64,000 nt of DNA, from the NCBI GenBank assembly GCA_026184775.1, contig JANCYW010000017.1, forward strand, positions 1 to 64,000. The letters run 5' to 3'. The notes below the pieces were generated by a model. It searched no databases. It had not been told where the DNA came from and saw only the letters and a program-made list of their open reading frames with translations. Made by a program: the position numbers and the translations under genes. This document shows, one piece after another, positions 43,622 to 54,865 of this stretch (positions are counted from its first letter, which is position 1; each line of letters starts with the position of its first letter). The stretch comes from Cyanidium caldarium. Its lineage: Eukaryota; Rhodophyta; Bangiophyceae; Cyanidiales; Cyanidiaceae.

Positions 43622-44482
43622 ATGGCTGCCGAGGGGAATAAGCGACTCCACCGGCCACCATCCTCTGCAGCGGTCACCGAGTTTTACGTGACCGGTTTCG
43701 GCAAGTTTGCCTCCGTGCCCCACAATCCCACCACGGACTTGGCGCGTGGTGTGCAAAATTTCTTCGCGGAATCGACTCGGGCAGCCGTCGAGCGGCGGGA
43801 ACGCGGCGTCGTGCTGGCGGACGCGCGCGTGCTGGAAGTGTCGGCGGTGGCGGTGCGCGAAGCCGTACAAGACCTATGTCAACAGTGCCGGGCGCGGGAC
43901 GCAGCTCGCGGCGACCAGACGCCCGCAGTGCGCAGTTGTTTCTTGCATCTGGGCGTGGACGCCTCTTCGCCGGACATGGCGCTGGAACGCAACGCCTTCA
44001 ACACCGCGGTGTTCCGTTTCCCCGACGAGCGCGGCTACCAGCCCACCGTGCCCGTGCCGGTGGTAGAGGTGGACGCGATGTATCGGCGGCGCAGCTGCGA
44101 TGAACTCGCTCTGCAGCGCGTTCTGCGTCACCTGCTGGAGACGCCCGACCTCCAGATGCCGCACCGCATTCGGATGCGGATCAGTGAGAGCGCCGGACAG
44201 TTCTTGTGCAACTTCACATACTATCTTTCGTTGAAAATGGTGCAAGACGAAGCACACGGCCGTTGGCAGTCGTTGTTCTTGCATTGCCCGCCAGCGCAGG
44301 TGATCAGCGTGCCCGACCAGCTGGCGTTTGTACTGGCGCTTATGCGCGCCATCGCCCAAGTGAATGCCGAGCAGGTGGCAGACGCGAAAGAGGCCGCACC
44401 GACCGAGGTACCGGCGCCGGAGGTGACGGCGGACGGAGCCCATCTCGGGCAAGCGAACGCCACGGTATCGTTCACATCGTAA
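43622..44482 (+). CDS. Pyroglutamyl-peptidase-like protein (family C15)
   Basis: 286 aa; classical members have about 210. The family cleaves N-terminal pyroglutamate from peptides. Visible landmarks: FYVTGFGKFASVPHNPTTDL at the N-terminus (the GFGxF...NP loop), HLGVDASSPDMALERNAFN with the catalytic Glu at about 122, SAGQFLCNFTYYLSL with the nucleophile Cys196, and LFLHCPP with His221. The triad Glu-Cys-His is complete, so activity is plausible. A 60-residue Ala/Glu-rich tail after the domain is unusual. Earlier ATG at 43508 would add a very basic stretch. Confidence 0.88.
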   Translation: MAAEGNKRLHRPPSSAAVTEFYVTGFGKFASVPHNPTTDLARGVQNFFAESTRAAVERRERGVVLADARVLEVSAVAVREAVQDLCQQCRARDAARGDQTPAVRSCFLHLGVDASSPDMALERNAFNTAVFRFPDERGYQPTVPVPVVEVDAMYRRRSCDELALQRVLRHLLETPDLQMPHRIRMRISESAGQFLCNFTYYLSLKMVQDEAHGRWQSLFLHCPPAQVISVPDQLAFVLALMRAIAQVNAEQVADAKEAAPTEVPAPEVTADGAHLGQANATVSFTS

Positions 44483-44526
44483 AAGTGTCGGCCACCACAG
44501 CCGACCTCTCACACTCCCCTCAATCG

Positions 44527-45393
44527 TCACGCTACCGACTCGTCGCCGCTCTCTTTACTCTTCGCACTGGCGTCTGGTACTCGCTCGATCAGCGCGCCTG
44601 TCTCCCAGTCCATCTGTGGACAGAGGATGCCGCGCTCCGCCAGGTCGTGCTCCGCTTGCCGCATCAGCCGCAACAACAGCGGCAACTTGTGGGCAATATC
44701 CTGATTCTGCCGCGCCAGAATGGCCGCGTTCAGCTCGCTAGCGATGCGCGACCGCCGACTCACGTCCAACAGCTCCTGCAGGTGCCCATTGGTGGCTGTC
44801 GTCGTCGTCGTCGTCCCTTCCCCCATCTCATACACCAGCAGCGCCATGGTGCGCTCCAGCTCATCCAGCAACGCCGGGTCGCGCTCGCCGCGCGGCGCCA
44901 GCTCGCTCTGCGCAAAGGCAATGGCCTCGTCGGTGCGCCCCTGCCGTATAAGCTCGATCAGCCGCTGCTGCTGCAGGTGAAAGTGCAGCGCGGCATTGGT
45001 ATCCAGAATCTCCGGGTTCAAGTCGTTCACCCGCTCCATCGCACCCACCAAGTCCCCGCGTTGCACCTGCTGCCGCGCCGACATGCGTTCGTGGATGGAG
45101 GATAGGTCCGCCTCGGGCTCGGTGCCCGACTCGTGCGCAAACTCCACCGCCGCGTCTGCATAACCCTCGACGATGAGATAGTTCATGACCAGCCGGTTCG
45201 CGTCGCGCTTGCTGACGTGCACGCGGCTCATGCGCCGTTCCCATTCGGCCGCCGACACGTACTGTGGGGACGCTGCCGGGGCGGCCGCCGCGGCGGTCGT
45301 CGGGCCCGCCTCGGTTGACGACGACGACGACGCCGCTCGGCCGCCAGTTCCACCACCACCCGGGACGCCCGACACCGGCACCGAAGTGGCCAT
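44527..45393 (-). CDS. GID8: GID8/TWA1 homologue (LisH-CTLH-CRA), CTLH E3 ligase scaffold
   Basis: 288 aa from the ATG at 45393. GID8 is the scaffold of the GID/CTLH ubiquitin ligase. After a Ser/Ala-rich 55-residue N-terminus come the LisH motif (DANRLVMNYLIVEGYADAAV), the CTLH motif (ERVNDLNPEILDTNAALHFH) and a CRA domain (LQQQRLIELIRQGRTDEAIA, then FAQSELAPRGERDPALLDEL, then MALLVYE). A short Thr run interrupts the CRA domain. The last block, LNAAILARQNQDIAHKLPLL, is also conserved. The frame runs upstream to 45642 but without homology. The neighbour on the same strand encodes a protein with a ubiquitin-like domain. Confidence 0.93.
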   Translation of the reverse strand: MATSVPVSGVPGGGGTGGRAASSSSSTEAGPTTAAAAAPAASPQYVSAAEWERRMSRVHVSKRDANRLVMNYLIVEGYADAAVEFAHESGTEPEADLSSIHERMSARQQVQRGDLVGAMERVNDLNPEILDTNAALHFHLQQQRLIELIRQGRTDEAIAFAQSELAPRGERDPALLDELERTMALLVYEMGEGTTTTTTATNGHLQELLDVSRRSRIASELNAAILARQNQDIAHKLPLLLRLMRQAEHDLAERGILCPQMDWETGALIERVPDASAKSKESGDESVA

Positions 45394-45648
45394 GGACTGG
45401 TGGCAGCTCGATGAGTCGTCGAGCACTGCAAGCAAGAACCGAGTCGTCGATGGCGTGCGCCTCTCGCAAGTGGCCACCACCGCCCGTTCGGTGCCCCGCG
45501 GTTTTGCGGCACCGGAAGACGTTCCGCATGATGCAAACAGCGTGTCGAGAGCGCACCGCTGCGAGCACGGCCACGAGGATACGCACACTCGTTTACGGAC
45601 CACTCCACGGAAGCCACCACTGTCACTCGTCGGAGGTGTCACCTCCTT

Positions 45649-46467
45649 CTATGCACCACGATTCCCGTCCCCGTCGGGTTCATCGTTGCGGCGCCAGCTG
45701 AGCGGCACCGACTCGCGACACTGCGCGGCGACCGCATCGGTGGGTGTGGTGGCCGAGTGCCGGGCTTGCACGTGTAACGACAGAATGCTGGACAGCTGAT
45801 CGTATCCGACGTATTGATAGGTGACCTGGTTGGCGGTCCAGGCGTCTGTCGCGGCGCTATCGGCACAGCTGACCTCCACCGACACCACCCCGGGTTCGTG
45901 TGGCGGCGCGGTGCACTCGAGGCACTGCGATGAGTGCCGGTTGGCCGGCAACACCACCGGTCCGAATCGCACCCGCGACACCGGCTGAAAGCGCTTGCCA
46001 AAGATGAACACCCGCGAGCCGCCGCTCGTCAGGCCCATGCACGGCTCCAGCCGCAGCACCCGGGGTCGCGCAGCATCCGCCGCCGACGGCAGGATGAGCC
46101 ACACCACCGCGCCCGACGGTACGGGTGCCGTAAAGGCCGATCGTGCCGCGTCCCGGTCGCTCAACACGGCCCCACTGTACACCAGCGCGACACGCTCCAA
46201 CAACGCCTGCACTGCGTCGGCGTCGACGCCCAACGACGACACCGCTCGCTGGAGGTAGTGTCGTCGGACGGCGGTCAGCAGTTCGCCCACCGACGCCGTG
46301 GTCCGCACCGACACCTGCGCCTCCGCAAACAGACGCCCCCACTCCACCGACTCGACGCTCCCTCGGCCACACTGTCGCCACGCGCGCGCCACTGCCTCGG
46401 GAGTGACGCGCGGCCGCACTCGCACCTCCAGAAGTGCTGGCGGGGCGGCTGCCAGCACCTCCGGCAT
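45649..46467 (-). CDS. Protein with a ubiquitin-like segment and an IPT/TIG domain
   Basis: 272 aa from the ATG at 46467 (MPEVLAAAPPALLEVRVRPR). Residues about 50-135 look ubiquitin-like: VSVRTTASVGELLTAVRRHY, a turn with LVYSGAVLSDRD, and GAVVWLILP at the end. Residues about 142-225 form an IPT/TIG immunoglobulin-like domain: VLRLEPCMGLTSGGSRVFIF, GKRFQPVSRVRFGPVVL, CTAPPHEPGVVSVEV and NQVTYQYV. IPT domains occur in transcription factors such as CAMTA and in receptors. No DNA-binding domain is visible. The frame is open to 46662, inside an 87-bp tandem duplication, so a longer N-terminus is possible. Function is unknown. Confidence 0.75.
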   Translation of the reverse strand: MPEVLAAAPPALLEVRVRPRVTPEAVARAWRQCGRGSVESVEWGRLFAEAQVSVRTTASVGELLTAVRRHYLQRAVSSLGVDADAVQALLERVALVYSGAVLSDRDAARSAFTAPVPSGAVVWLILPSAADAARPRVLRLEPCMGLTSGGSRVFIFGKRFQPVSRVRFGPVVLPANRHSSQCLECTAPPHEPGVVSVEVSCADSAATDAWTANQVTYQYVGYDQLSSILSLHVQARHSATTPTDAVAAQCRESVPLSWRRNDEPDGDGNRGA

Positions 46468-46772
46468 GAGCGACGACGGGTGCGTGGATCCCGAGGTGAC
46501 CGAGGAGGCGCGCCCGACCGACTGCCGTTCACGGCCCAACCCTCCCGCAGACGTCTCCCGGCGTTCGTTTTGGGGAGCGTTCCGCAATTCTGCACACGCA
46601 GAATCGAAAGGGCAGGCAGAGGTGGTGCACGCGATGGCTGCACCCTTCGATACACTGCACATGGCGGGGGGCCTTCACGTCGACGCAGAATCGAAAGGGC
46701 AGGCAGAGGTGGTGCACGCGATGGCTGCACCCTTCGATACACTGCACATGGCGGGGGGCCTTCACGTCGACA
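46468..46772. other. Intergenic region with an 87-bp tandem duplication
   Basis: About 305 bp between the HisRS stop and the Ubl-IPT start, both on minus. More than half is the duplicated segment described separately. No other feature is seen. Confidence 0.6.
46596..46771. repeat. Perfect 87-bp tandem duplication
   Basis: The sequence beginning ACGCAGAATCGAAAGGGCAG at 46596 is repeated without change at 46683; both copies run through GGCCTTCACGTCGAC. The period is 87 bp, a multiple of three, so frames stay open through both copies. It lies between the HisRS stop and the Ubl-IPT start. Each copy holds a minus-strand ATG in frame with the Ubl-IPT gene. The identity of the copies implies a recent event or correction. 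Confidence 0.93.
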
Positions 46773-48554
46773 CTACGCATCGCGTCTCTCTGCTGCGCAC
46801 CATTGCACCACCAGCTGCAATGCCGACGGTAGGGGTAGGTGGGCGTGTTGTTCGCCGGTGTCCAGATTCTTGACGGTGACCGTCTGACCGCGCTCCAGTT
46901 CGTCGTCGCCAAGGATGAGGGCGGCTATTGCGTGGGTATCGGCGGCGGCCGATAGGTGCTTGCCCACCCTGTTGCCGAAGCGGGGCGACAGCACCGGCGG
47001 ACACTCGTTCGGGTCCGTCGTCGGTGCGGCGGGATGCGCCGGTTGCAGCATCTGGCGCAACCGCAGCGCGCATTGCATGGCGAGGGCGGCCTTGTCGCGC
47101 GCCCGATGCGCTTGCACAGTGGCATCGCTGCTTAGCACGGCGATGTAGATCGGTCGAGCGTGCGGTGGCAGTTGCTGCTGTGCATCACCGAGCAGCGCCT
47201 CGAGGCGCTCGATGCCGGCGGCCCAGCCGATACCGCCGCTCGCGCCGTGCGCCCCCGACGATGCCGCAAGCAGACTATCATAACGCCCGCCCGCCAAAAT
47301 GGTGTGCTGGGTGCCGCCAGCCCCGTCGACAGCCAGCGCGTGCTCGTCCGCGCCCGCGGTGCCGACAAACTCGAACACGGTGTGATCGTAATAGTCCAGA
47401 CCGCGCACCAACAGCGGATCCACGCTGAACGACAGCGGCAGCGCGTCGCCGCTCAACTCCGCCAATATAGCGCACACCGCCTCAAAGTGCGCTCGGGTGT
47501 CGACATCCCAAAACTCGGCCACCTGCGGCATGCGATCCCGCACCTCCCGCAACAGACGTCGGTCGAGCTCGTGTTTCGAGTCCAGAATGCGCAACAGCGC
47601 CTCCGGTTCGCCGCGCTCCAGACGCTGCTGCGACGCGGGGGACAGGTGCGCTTTTCGGGGCGTGAGAAACTTGGCCAACGCCCGAGTGAACGCCGTGCGG
47701 CTCTCGCGATGCCCTAGTGAGTTGAGCCGCAGGTGTGCCCGCGGTCGCGGTGAGGAGGCGGGTGTGGCTGCGCCCACGTCCAGCCCGACCGCGCGCAACG
47801 CCTGCGCCGCCATCACCACGCACTCCACGTCGTTCAACACCGAGTGCATCCGCGGCAACGATGCTGCATGCGCGGCGCCCTCACGACCGCGCCCACATCG
47901 CTCCACACACTCCACCCCGAACTGGGTGAATTGTCGCAAGCGGCCGCGCTGCGGTCGCTCGTGTCGAAACATCGGCCCGGCGTAACGGAACCGCACCGAC
48001 GGCGACGACGACGCTTTCAGACAGCGCTTGCCATCGGCATCGTGCAACAGCGTGCGCAACACGCCGGCAGTGCCTTCGGGACGCAGCACCAACTCGTCCA
48101 CGCCCGTTTCCGATGCATCCAATGGTGTCGTATCCCCGGCACCGATGGTCGTCGGCGACCGATGCGCTTGCACCGTGAAAAACTGCTTCTCCTGCACGAT
48201 CTCCGACGCTGTGCCCAGCGTGTGCGCATACGTGGAACGAAACTCGCACACCGGCAACTCCAACAGTTCGTATCCGAAACGGGCAGCCGTCCGGTGCAGA
48301 CGCTCCAGCAGCTGTCGTCGGTGCTCGGCACGCGGCGGATACGTGACCGGCATGCCCCGCGGCGACCGCAGCGTCGACGCCGTCCGCCGAAAGACGGAAC
48401 GCGACAGGCACGCCCACAGCGTACCCAGTATCGGCCATCGTCGACGGTCACCGTGGTTAGTCTCTCCGCGATGAACACGCACCCATCTCCCACCCCGCTC
48501 TCCATCCCTGCCCCTGTCGCTGCAATGACTGACCGCGTCCTGTCGTGCAGTCAT
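46773..48554 (-). CDS. Histidyl-tRNA synthetase, bacterial/organellar type
   Basis: 593 aa from the ATG at 48554. Class II synthetase that charges tRNA-His. The N-terminal 65 residues are Arg-rich, like an organelle-targeting peptide; the catalytic core then starts at LRSPRGMPVTYPPRAEHRRQ. Motif 2 reads FRYAGPMFRHERPQRGRLRQ followed by FTQFGVECVE. The HisA motif is LLVRGLDYYDHTVFEFVG, and motif 3 is GGRYDSLLAASSGAHGASGG followed by GWAAGIERL. The C-terminal anticodon-binding domain ends near the stop. Motif details follow bacterial HisS, so it probably serves mitochondria and/or plastid; a cytosolic role cannot be excluded from sequence alone. Confidence 0.95.
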   Translation of the reverse strand: MTARQDAVSHCSDRGRDGERGGRWVRVHRGETNHGDRRRWPILGTLWACLSRSVFRRTASTLRSPRGMPVTYPPRAEHRRQLLERLHRTAARFGYELLELPVCEFRSTYAHTLGTASEIVQEKQFFTVQAHRSPTTIGAGDTTPLDASETGVDELVLRPEGTAGVLRTLLHDADGKRCLKASSSPSVRFRYAGPMFRHERPQRGRLRQFTQFGVECVERCGRGREGAAHAASLPRMHSVLNDVECVVMAAQALRAVGLDVGAATPASSPRPRAHLRLNSLGHRESRTAFTRALAKFLTPRKAHLSPASQQRLERGEPEALLRILDSKHELDRRLLREVRDRMPQVAEFWDVDTRAHFEAVCAILAELSGDALPLSFSVDPLLVRGLDYYDHTVFEFVGTAGADEHALAVDGAGGTQHTILAGGRYDSLLAASSGAHGASGGIGWAAGIERLEALLGDAQQQLPPHARPIYIAVLSSDATVQAHRARDKAALAMQCALRLRQMLQPAHPAAPTTDPNECPPVLSPRFGNRVGKHLSAAADTHAIAALILGDDELERGQTVTVKNLDTGEQHAHLPLPSALQLVVQWCAAERRDA

Positions 48555-49087
48555 AGGCCTTTTCCAACGCAACCGCCGCTATACCGAACCCGCCGCACAC
48601 CCCACGGCAACCCGCAGCCGAGGCGGCCGTGTCCAGCCCGCGGTCGCGCGCCCTAGGAGACGCGGTTAAAGTTTGCAGCCGATCGATCTGCGCAGCGCCA
48701 TCCACGCCACCGAGTCGTCACCGGCAGCTCGCCCACAGAAAGCAGGGCCACACACCGACTCGATGTGCCACACAAAGAGCGACTGCACGCATATGGAATC
48801 GCACTCGTTACGTTCGGGCGTGGTCTGCTGCCGCAAACGTCTCACCGCGCCCCCGTGCTGCCGGTGGCGGCGGTGTTCGTTTCGCGGCGGTCGTCGCGCA
48901 GAACGCGCGCGCGATGATCGCGCGCTTCTCTCGGCGATGGGACGACGCGAGAGGACACCTCACACCAGACGAGGTCGGAGCGTGTCCACCGGGGGGTGGC
49001 AGGCGTCTCCTCTGTGCGCGGTCGGTGCTTGCGCGTACGCCCAACGGGTCTCTCCCTGGCACACTCTATTTTATCCACACAATAGGC
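48555..49087. other. Intergenic region upstream of HisRS
   Basis: About 530 bp between the separase stop and the HisRS start, both on minus. It contains a near-perfect palindrome (48907-48925). Overlapping short frames have no recognisable domain. No RNA gene identified. Confidence 0.5.
48907..48925. repeat. GC-rich palindrome
   Basis: GCGCGCGAT, one central G, then ATCGCGCGC: nine-base arms with perfect complementarity. It is in the gap between separase and HisRS, about 350 bp upstream of the HisRS ATG. It could be a dimeric protein-binding site or chance in GC-rich DNA. Confidence 0.6.
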
Positions 49088-50148
49088 TCAGCCGAGGCCG
49101 TAGATGACCGCTGCGGCACCGGTCATCCAGGGGAATCGGCATGCTCGTCGAGCTTGCACCAGCGCCGTTGCCAAGCTGCTGCGTTCTTCTCTCGGGCGCC
49201 AGTGGTGCAGCAGCGAAACCGTCAGGCGATCGATATCGCGGTCGGTGACGTCCCACAGCTGCGCCAACACGGAGTGCGCGCCGAGCGCTTGCCAATCCAG
49301 CGCGGCGCCCAACGAGTCGGCGCCGCTGCAGTGCTCCAACCGGCCGCTGCTGCATCCCATGAGCAGCACGGTGGAGGGCCGCACGACGGGGGTGTCGGCA
49401 GCAGCACGCAGTTTGCTGAGCTGCTGCGGAGACACGTACGCCTCGCCGCTGCCGTGCCCGCAGAACAAAAACACATCGGCGCGCTGTACCGCCTCCGACC
49501 AGCGTGGCGCCTCCGTCAGGCAGACGCGACCGCAGGCATCTCGCGCGCCGCTCTCCACACTGGACCAGACGATGTGGCCGGCGGTATCCGGAGCCTCGTC
49601 GCCCTGGAGCACCGGCGCCAGGGTGGCCTGCGTGCGCACCAAGTCACCCTGTGGATTCAGCAGATAGGCACCGGTTAGCGAGCGCGACGCCGCCGCTGCG
49701 TCACCGTCGCTCCCTTGCTGTCTGTCATGCCGTCGTCGCTGCAACGCCCGATACAACGCCGCTGCAGAGGTGAATCGCGTAGTGGGCGTGTCGCGCAGAC
49801 ACGGCAGGCACTCCAGCGGCAGCCGGTCGAAATATTCATCCACCAGGGCGATCACCGGCGGCGCTTCGGCACCTGAGGCATCACCCATGGCCACAGCGGC
49901 AGCCGTCTCCCCGAAGAGCGACGCCTGCAGGCGCAGCACCAGCTGCTGCAACCGACGGTCCAACGCGGCGCGCGCTCTCCACCACGCCGCCCGCGCATCC
50001 GGCGACAAGGCGCGGGTATCGGTATCGGCGGCAATGCTGGTGGCCGCGGCGTCCTCCAGGAGCACCGCCAACGCGCGCACGATATCCGCCGGCGTTTCGT
50101 CGGCGTCGTGCGACCGCACGCGCCAATCCACTGCGAACGGCTCGCAGA

Positions 50149-50191
<43 letters not shown>

Positions 50192-53100
50192 TCCGCCGCC
50201 TCGTGCTGCCAGCCGACACACCACTGTCGCCTGCCGCTCCGGTTCGTACCGGAGCGCCAACACGGTGGTGTCGGGCGGCAGCCACTGCGCGAGCTGACGC
50301 AACCATACGGCGGATGACGACGACGACGACGACGACGACGGTGCAGCCTCCGACTGCGCCACCGCTGCCAAGTTGCGGCACACCGCCCGTCCATAAAATG
50401 CCGGGCCGAACGAGCGCAGGAAACAGCCCACGAAGTGGGCCGTCGTATCACCCCGCTGCGGGTACGCCATGCCCACCTGCGCGACGCTGGCCAGCAACCG
50501 GGCGTGCGGCGGCAGCGTCACCGCCTCTGCGGATGCCGACGGCGTGTGGAACGCTCCGGGCGGCAACGGTATGCACTGCTTCTCGCAGACGTCCGCAGCG
50601 CGGTGCAGCCAGCGCGTCACCAACGCCGCATCCCCCGATTCCCTCTGGGCGGCAGTCACCACCGGCAGGATGCCGCCATGAGCCTGCACCACCAGCGCCT
50701 CGGCCTGCGCGGCGACCGGTGCCGACGCGCACCCCAGCACCCGCTCGGCCTCGGCCAGCGCCGCATCCAACCGATCAACGGCCGGTTCCGAGCGCTCCGT
50801 CCGCTGTCGCCGCCACAGCACCGTCGCCAGCTGCGCTCGCACGGTGTGCTCCAGCGCTGTCCAGTACCCCTCGACGTCTGCTGCGCTCGACGGCTGTCGT
50901 TGCTGTCGCGCCGCCGCACCGCCCAGACGCTCGATCTGCTGCAGCACATGTCGATACAACCGTTCCGCTTTGCGCAGCGCGGACATCGCCTCAGACGATG
51001 ACGAGGTCTCCGCGGCGGCCACCCGCCACCACCACGCCCACATCTCTGCATGAAAACACTCCAGCTGCACCGTGGCCAGCGGCAGCGCGCTCGTCGTCGA
51101 GCCGCTGACGTGCTGCAGCCAGCGCACCGCCTGCCGCAGATGTTTGCACGCCTCCGCGATACGGCCACGCCGACTCAACAGCACGGCGTACCGTCCCAGC
51201 GCCACAACCGCTGTCGGCGTCAACAACGCACTGCGCGACGCGTCCACTAGCTGCACCGCCCGCTGCAGAAAGTATTCCGCGTCCTGCCACGAATCCATCT
51301 GCAGACACACCGTCGCCATGCGCTGCAGTGCCGAACAGAGGCAGTGCGCAGCCGGCAGCGGCCGTCTCCATTCGACAGCAACCATCGACGGCGCCTCGGA
51401 CGCCACACCGCAGATGCTGCTGGCGAGGGCGCGGCCGGCCAGTTCCCGTCGCAACGCCACGGTATCCGGAATCGGCACCTCGATGCCGGCCACATTCAAC
51501 CGAGATAACACGACATCATCCACCTGACTGCACTCGTCGACGTGGCGCCCGCCACTCCACATCGATTGCAGGGCGGCCCGCAGCGCCAGCGCCGCCTCCG
51601 TGTACGCCGCCTGCAAGTGACCGCACTCCTGCAGCACTTGAGAGCGCAGTTCGGCCGCCATCCATGCGCTCTCCCCGCGTTGCGGGACGGATTGCAGCCG
51701 GGTCCAGACCGCCGTCGCGTCGCCCTGGTTGCAACGCAACCGCGCCTCCAGCAGCTGGCGCAAAGGGAGCGTTTCACCCTCCAAACCGGCGTTCCGTGAG
51801 GCTGCCGAGCGCATTCGCGCCAGGCACGAACGCGCCGGCGCCGCCAAGCCGACGTCGACGTACGCCTGAGCGATGCGCAGCAACACCCACCCCGATGCCT
51901 GTTTCGCGCGCGCTTTGGGCAATACCCGGTGCGCCAGCCGCAACAGCGCGTCCAGAACGGACACCAGCGAGAAGGTGCACTGCAGGCTGTCCAGAGAGGC
52001 GGCGACCATCTCCAGCGCATCCAACGCGTTCTCGCCCACCATGCGCGCCGCCAGTGCATCCGATGCGTTGGCCGTAGGAGACGACAATGATGTGTGCTTG
52101 TCGTGGGCGTTGAGTGCAGACAACATCGAGTCCAGCGGAGACGGGGAGGTGCCGTCTTCGGTGGAATCTGCCGGCAATGCCACTGCCTGATCCAGGAACG
52201 GCAACAGCGGCGTCAGCGCGGAGGCGGCAGGCACAACACACTTCTCATCCGCCTGCGCCTCTGCCTGCGCCTCCGCCTCCTCAGCCCTACGGCGCTCCAG
52301 CCAGCGCAACAGCCGTTGACGTTCCGCGATGCAAGCAACAGCCGTCTTATCGCCCAACACCCGCAATCGCGCCTCCGCCGCGTGCAACAGGCGGCGCAAG
52401 CCCGCCACACCATCGCACGACCGTGACCGCATCCCCTGCAACGGCCGAATGCTGCCGATGCTCGCCTGGCACAGCAGCAGCACCTCGGCGACATTCAGCT
52501 CGTCCAGCAGCTCGGTGGCTGACGGCGGCTCCGGCGGGCAATGCGACGGCCACTCGATGCCCAGGGCGAGTCGGGCGAGCGACGTGTGCCACTCTTGCGG
52601 CAACCGCTCCGGCGCCTGGCATGCTGCCGCGCTCCATTCCCGCAAGGTCTGCACGGCATCAGCACCGCGTCCGCCAGCGAGGAACGCACGAATGGCGTAG
52701 GCGACGCGCGACCATACCGCCTCCTGCTCCACGGCGTCGTCCGCCACCAGTCGGGTGGAGCGATTCCACAAGCGCCCGGCGATGCGGAACAGCGCTCGAA
52801 CCATGGATAGCGACGGAGATACAGCGGCGGCAGTGCCCTTGGCCGCCTCGTACGCGTCCACGGCGCCATTATGTAGCACCGATGCGGTCCACTGCAGCAC
52901 GCAAACCGTCGCCGGCGAGTCGCTCCGGATATTCGCGGCGCGCCGACAGGGGCATCGTCCCTCCCGATCGGCGTGCAAGCACTCGGCCAGGAGTTGCAAG
53001 CGTTGCGCGAGACAGTCCACCTCGACATCCGGTTGCGGAATGATTTCAGACGGCCCGGCGTCGTCGTCGTCGGCAACGTCCGTCTGCTGCATCGTCGCAG

Positions 53101-54865
53101 CGATTCGGCGACTCAAGCTCACTTTTTGCGCTGCAAGCGCAGATTGCAACAACCAGCGCCGTAGTGGCCGCTGCGCCTCGGTGCAGGGCGCACATGCGGC
53201 ATCGCTCACCGCATCCCATACCAGCGTGTCATCCGCATTGCTCACCGCCAACACTTTCAGCGCCGCGCATAGGGGCAGCCGCTGCTGCACCAGGAACGCG
53301 GATGCCTCGCGCAGACCGTCGACAAGCGCATCGGCGGCCACGTTCCCATATTGCCGACATATTCGCGCCGCCAGCTGCAGCACCGCACATGCCGCCGCAC
53401 TTGACGACGAGCGCTCCACAGAGGCGGCGTCTCCATTCAGATTCAAACGGTCCGCCAATCGCTCGCAAGCGGCGGCAGCACCATCGCCGCCCCAGTCGCC
53501 CACCAGCCATCGCAGCAGATGCTCGTGGTGCAAGACCAGTTCGGGCAGCAGAGCGCGGTCGACAGACAGCAGATATTCCAACGCCGTCGCATGCCACGCG
53601 CCCAGACATGCTGCATTGTTGGAAACGGCACCGCTGACTCGCTGCACCCATTGAGTGAAGGAGGCGAACGTCTCCAGATCGGACTGGGAGCGGCCCAACC
53701 AGTACGTCCGCAACCCGGCGCTGAGGAGCGACGGATGTGCCAGCGCTTCGCACGTCGCCGCCGCCGCCACCATGCTGTTCGCCAGCAGCTCCCGAAAATG
53801 CCGAGCGTATTTGGACAGATCCGCCGTGCCCTGGACATGTCCGCCGCGTTGATCGTGGACTATGTGAAAGAATCGGGCCAACTGTGGTATGACGGCTTCG
53901 TGCAGCGTATCGAAAAGCATTGTGGCAGAGGCATCCTCGGTCGGCACCCCGCGATGCTGCAGCAGGACGCAACGCGCCAGGTATATCAGGGCGCCAGTCA
54001 GCAACATCGACTGTTCCGGCGAGTGTGGTGGTGGTGCGGTGCTCTGCATTCGTTCAGCGGATGTCTTATCGCTGCGGACCGGGAGCTCACCGGCGTCGGT
54101 CTCGGCGAGCGCAGCACCACATTTCCTCAGCAACTCCAGCGAGAAGCACACATCGTTGCTCGCCGTCTCCAGCCACGGTTCCGTGTCTCGGTGATGCACA
54201 ATTTCATCGCGCGCAAGCCACAACACCATTTCACAGGCCAGTTGCGCCGCCAGCTGCAGATACCATCGTGCCCGTTGTCGCCGCGTCTTCTCGCTCATCT
54301 TTTTGCCGCAAGTCACCTGTGCTATCGCCGTGGTTCCGTCGGCGCCGGCGACAGTGCACTGGACGATCCGCTGTAGGCAGGCGGTTTCCCGATGCCACGG
54401 CTCACCGCCGCAACCTCGCTGGCGTTCCCACCAACGCCAGCCCCGAAACCAGAACACGCTGCCGCAGAGAACCGTGTGCACCAGAGGCTGCGACAGCGAT
54501 GATTCGGCATTCGGGGATAACGTTCCGCGCCCCGGTGGAAACACTTGCGCATCCAGCGACGTCCAAGCGGATAGTAACGAGGCGGCGCGACGAGCTTCAC
54601 TGACGCTCCTGCACACGCTGCGGCCACCGCGCTTTCCGCCACCACCCGAAAAGACGTCCTGCAGTTGGCGCACCGCTTCGCGCAAGGCATCCAACGCTGC
54701 TGCACCCGCTTCGGCACTCACCACGTCCTTCTCGACGTGCTGCACTGGCGATCGATTCTCCTGCCCGTCCGCCACGTTTTCCTTGTCGGCCGACCCATTC
54801 CACCGCTCCAGCCAACGAATGACATCGGACGTATCCGTCACGAACTCCGTCTTCGGTGACTCCAT
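49088..54865 (-). CDS. ESP1: Separase (cohesin-cleaving protease, C50)
   Basis: 1925 aa. Separase cleaves the SCC1 cohesin subunit to release sister chromatids at anaphase. The long N-terminal part is helical repeat, including a Cys- and Ala-rich solenoid. The C-terminal caspase-like domain has VIALVDEYFDRLPLECLPCL, then ADVFLFCGHGSGEAYVSPQQ with catalytic His at about 1804, then VLLMGCSSGRLEHCSGADSL with catalytic Cys at about 1838, then LAQLWDVTDRDIDRLTVSLL and a final AAAVIYGLG. Length is normal for separases. Simple-sequence Ser and Asp/Gly runs (about 50150-50190 and 50312-50341) sit just ahead of the catalytic part. The start MESPKTEFVTDTSDVIRW was chosen; ATGs up to 55015 add at most 50 basic residues. 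It is divergent from the REEP gene. Confidence 0.94.
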
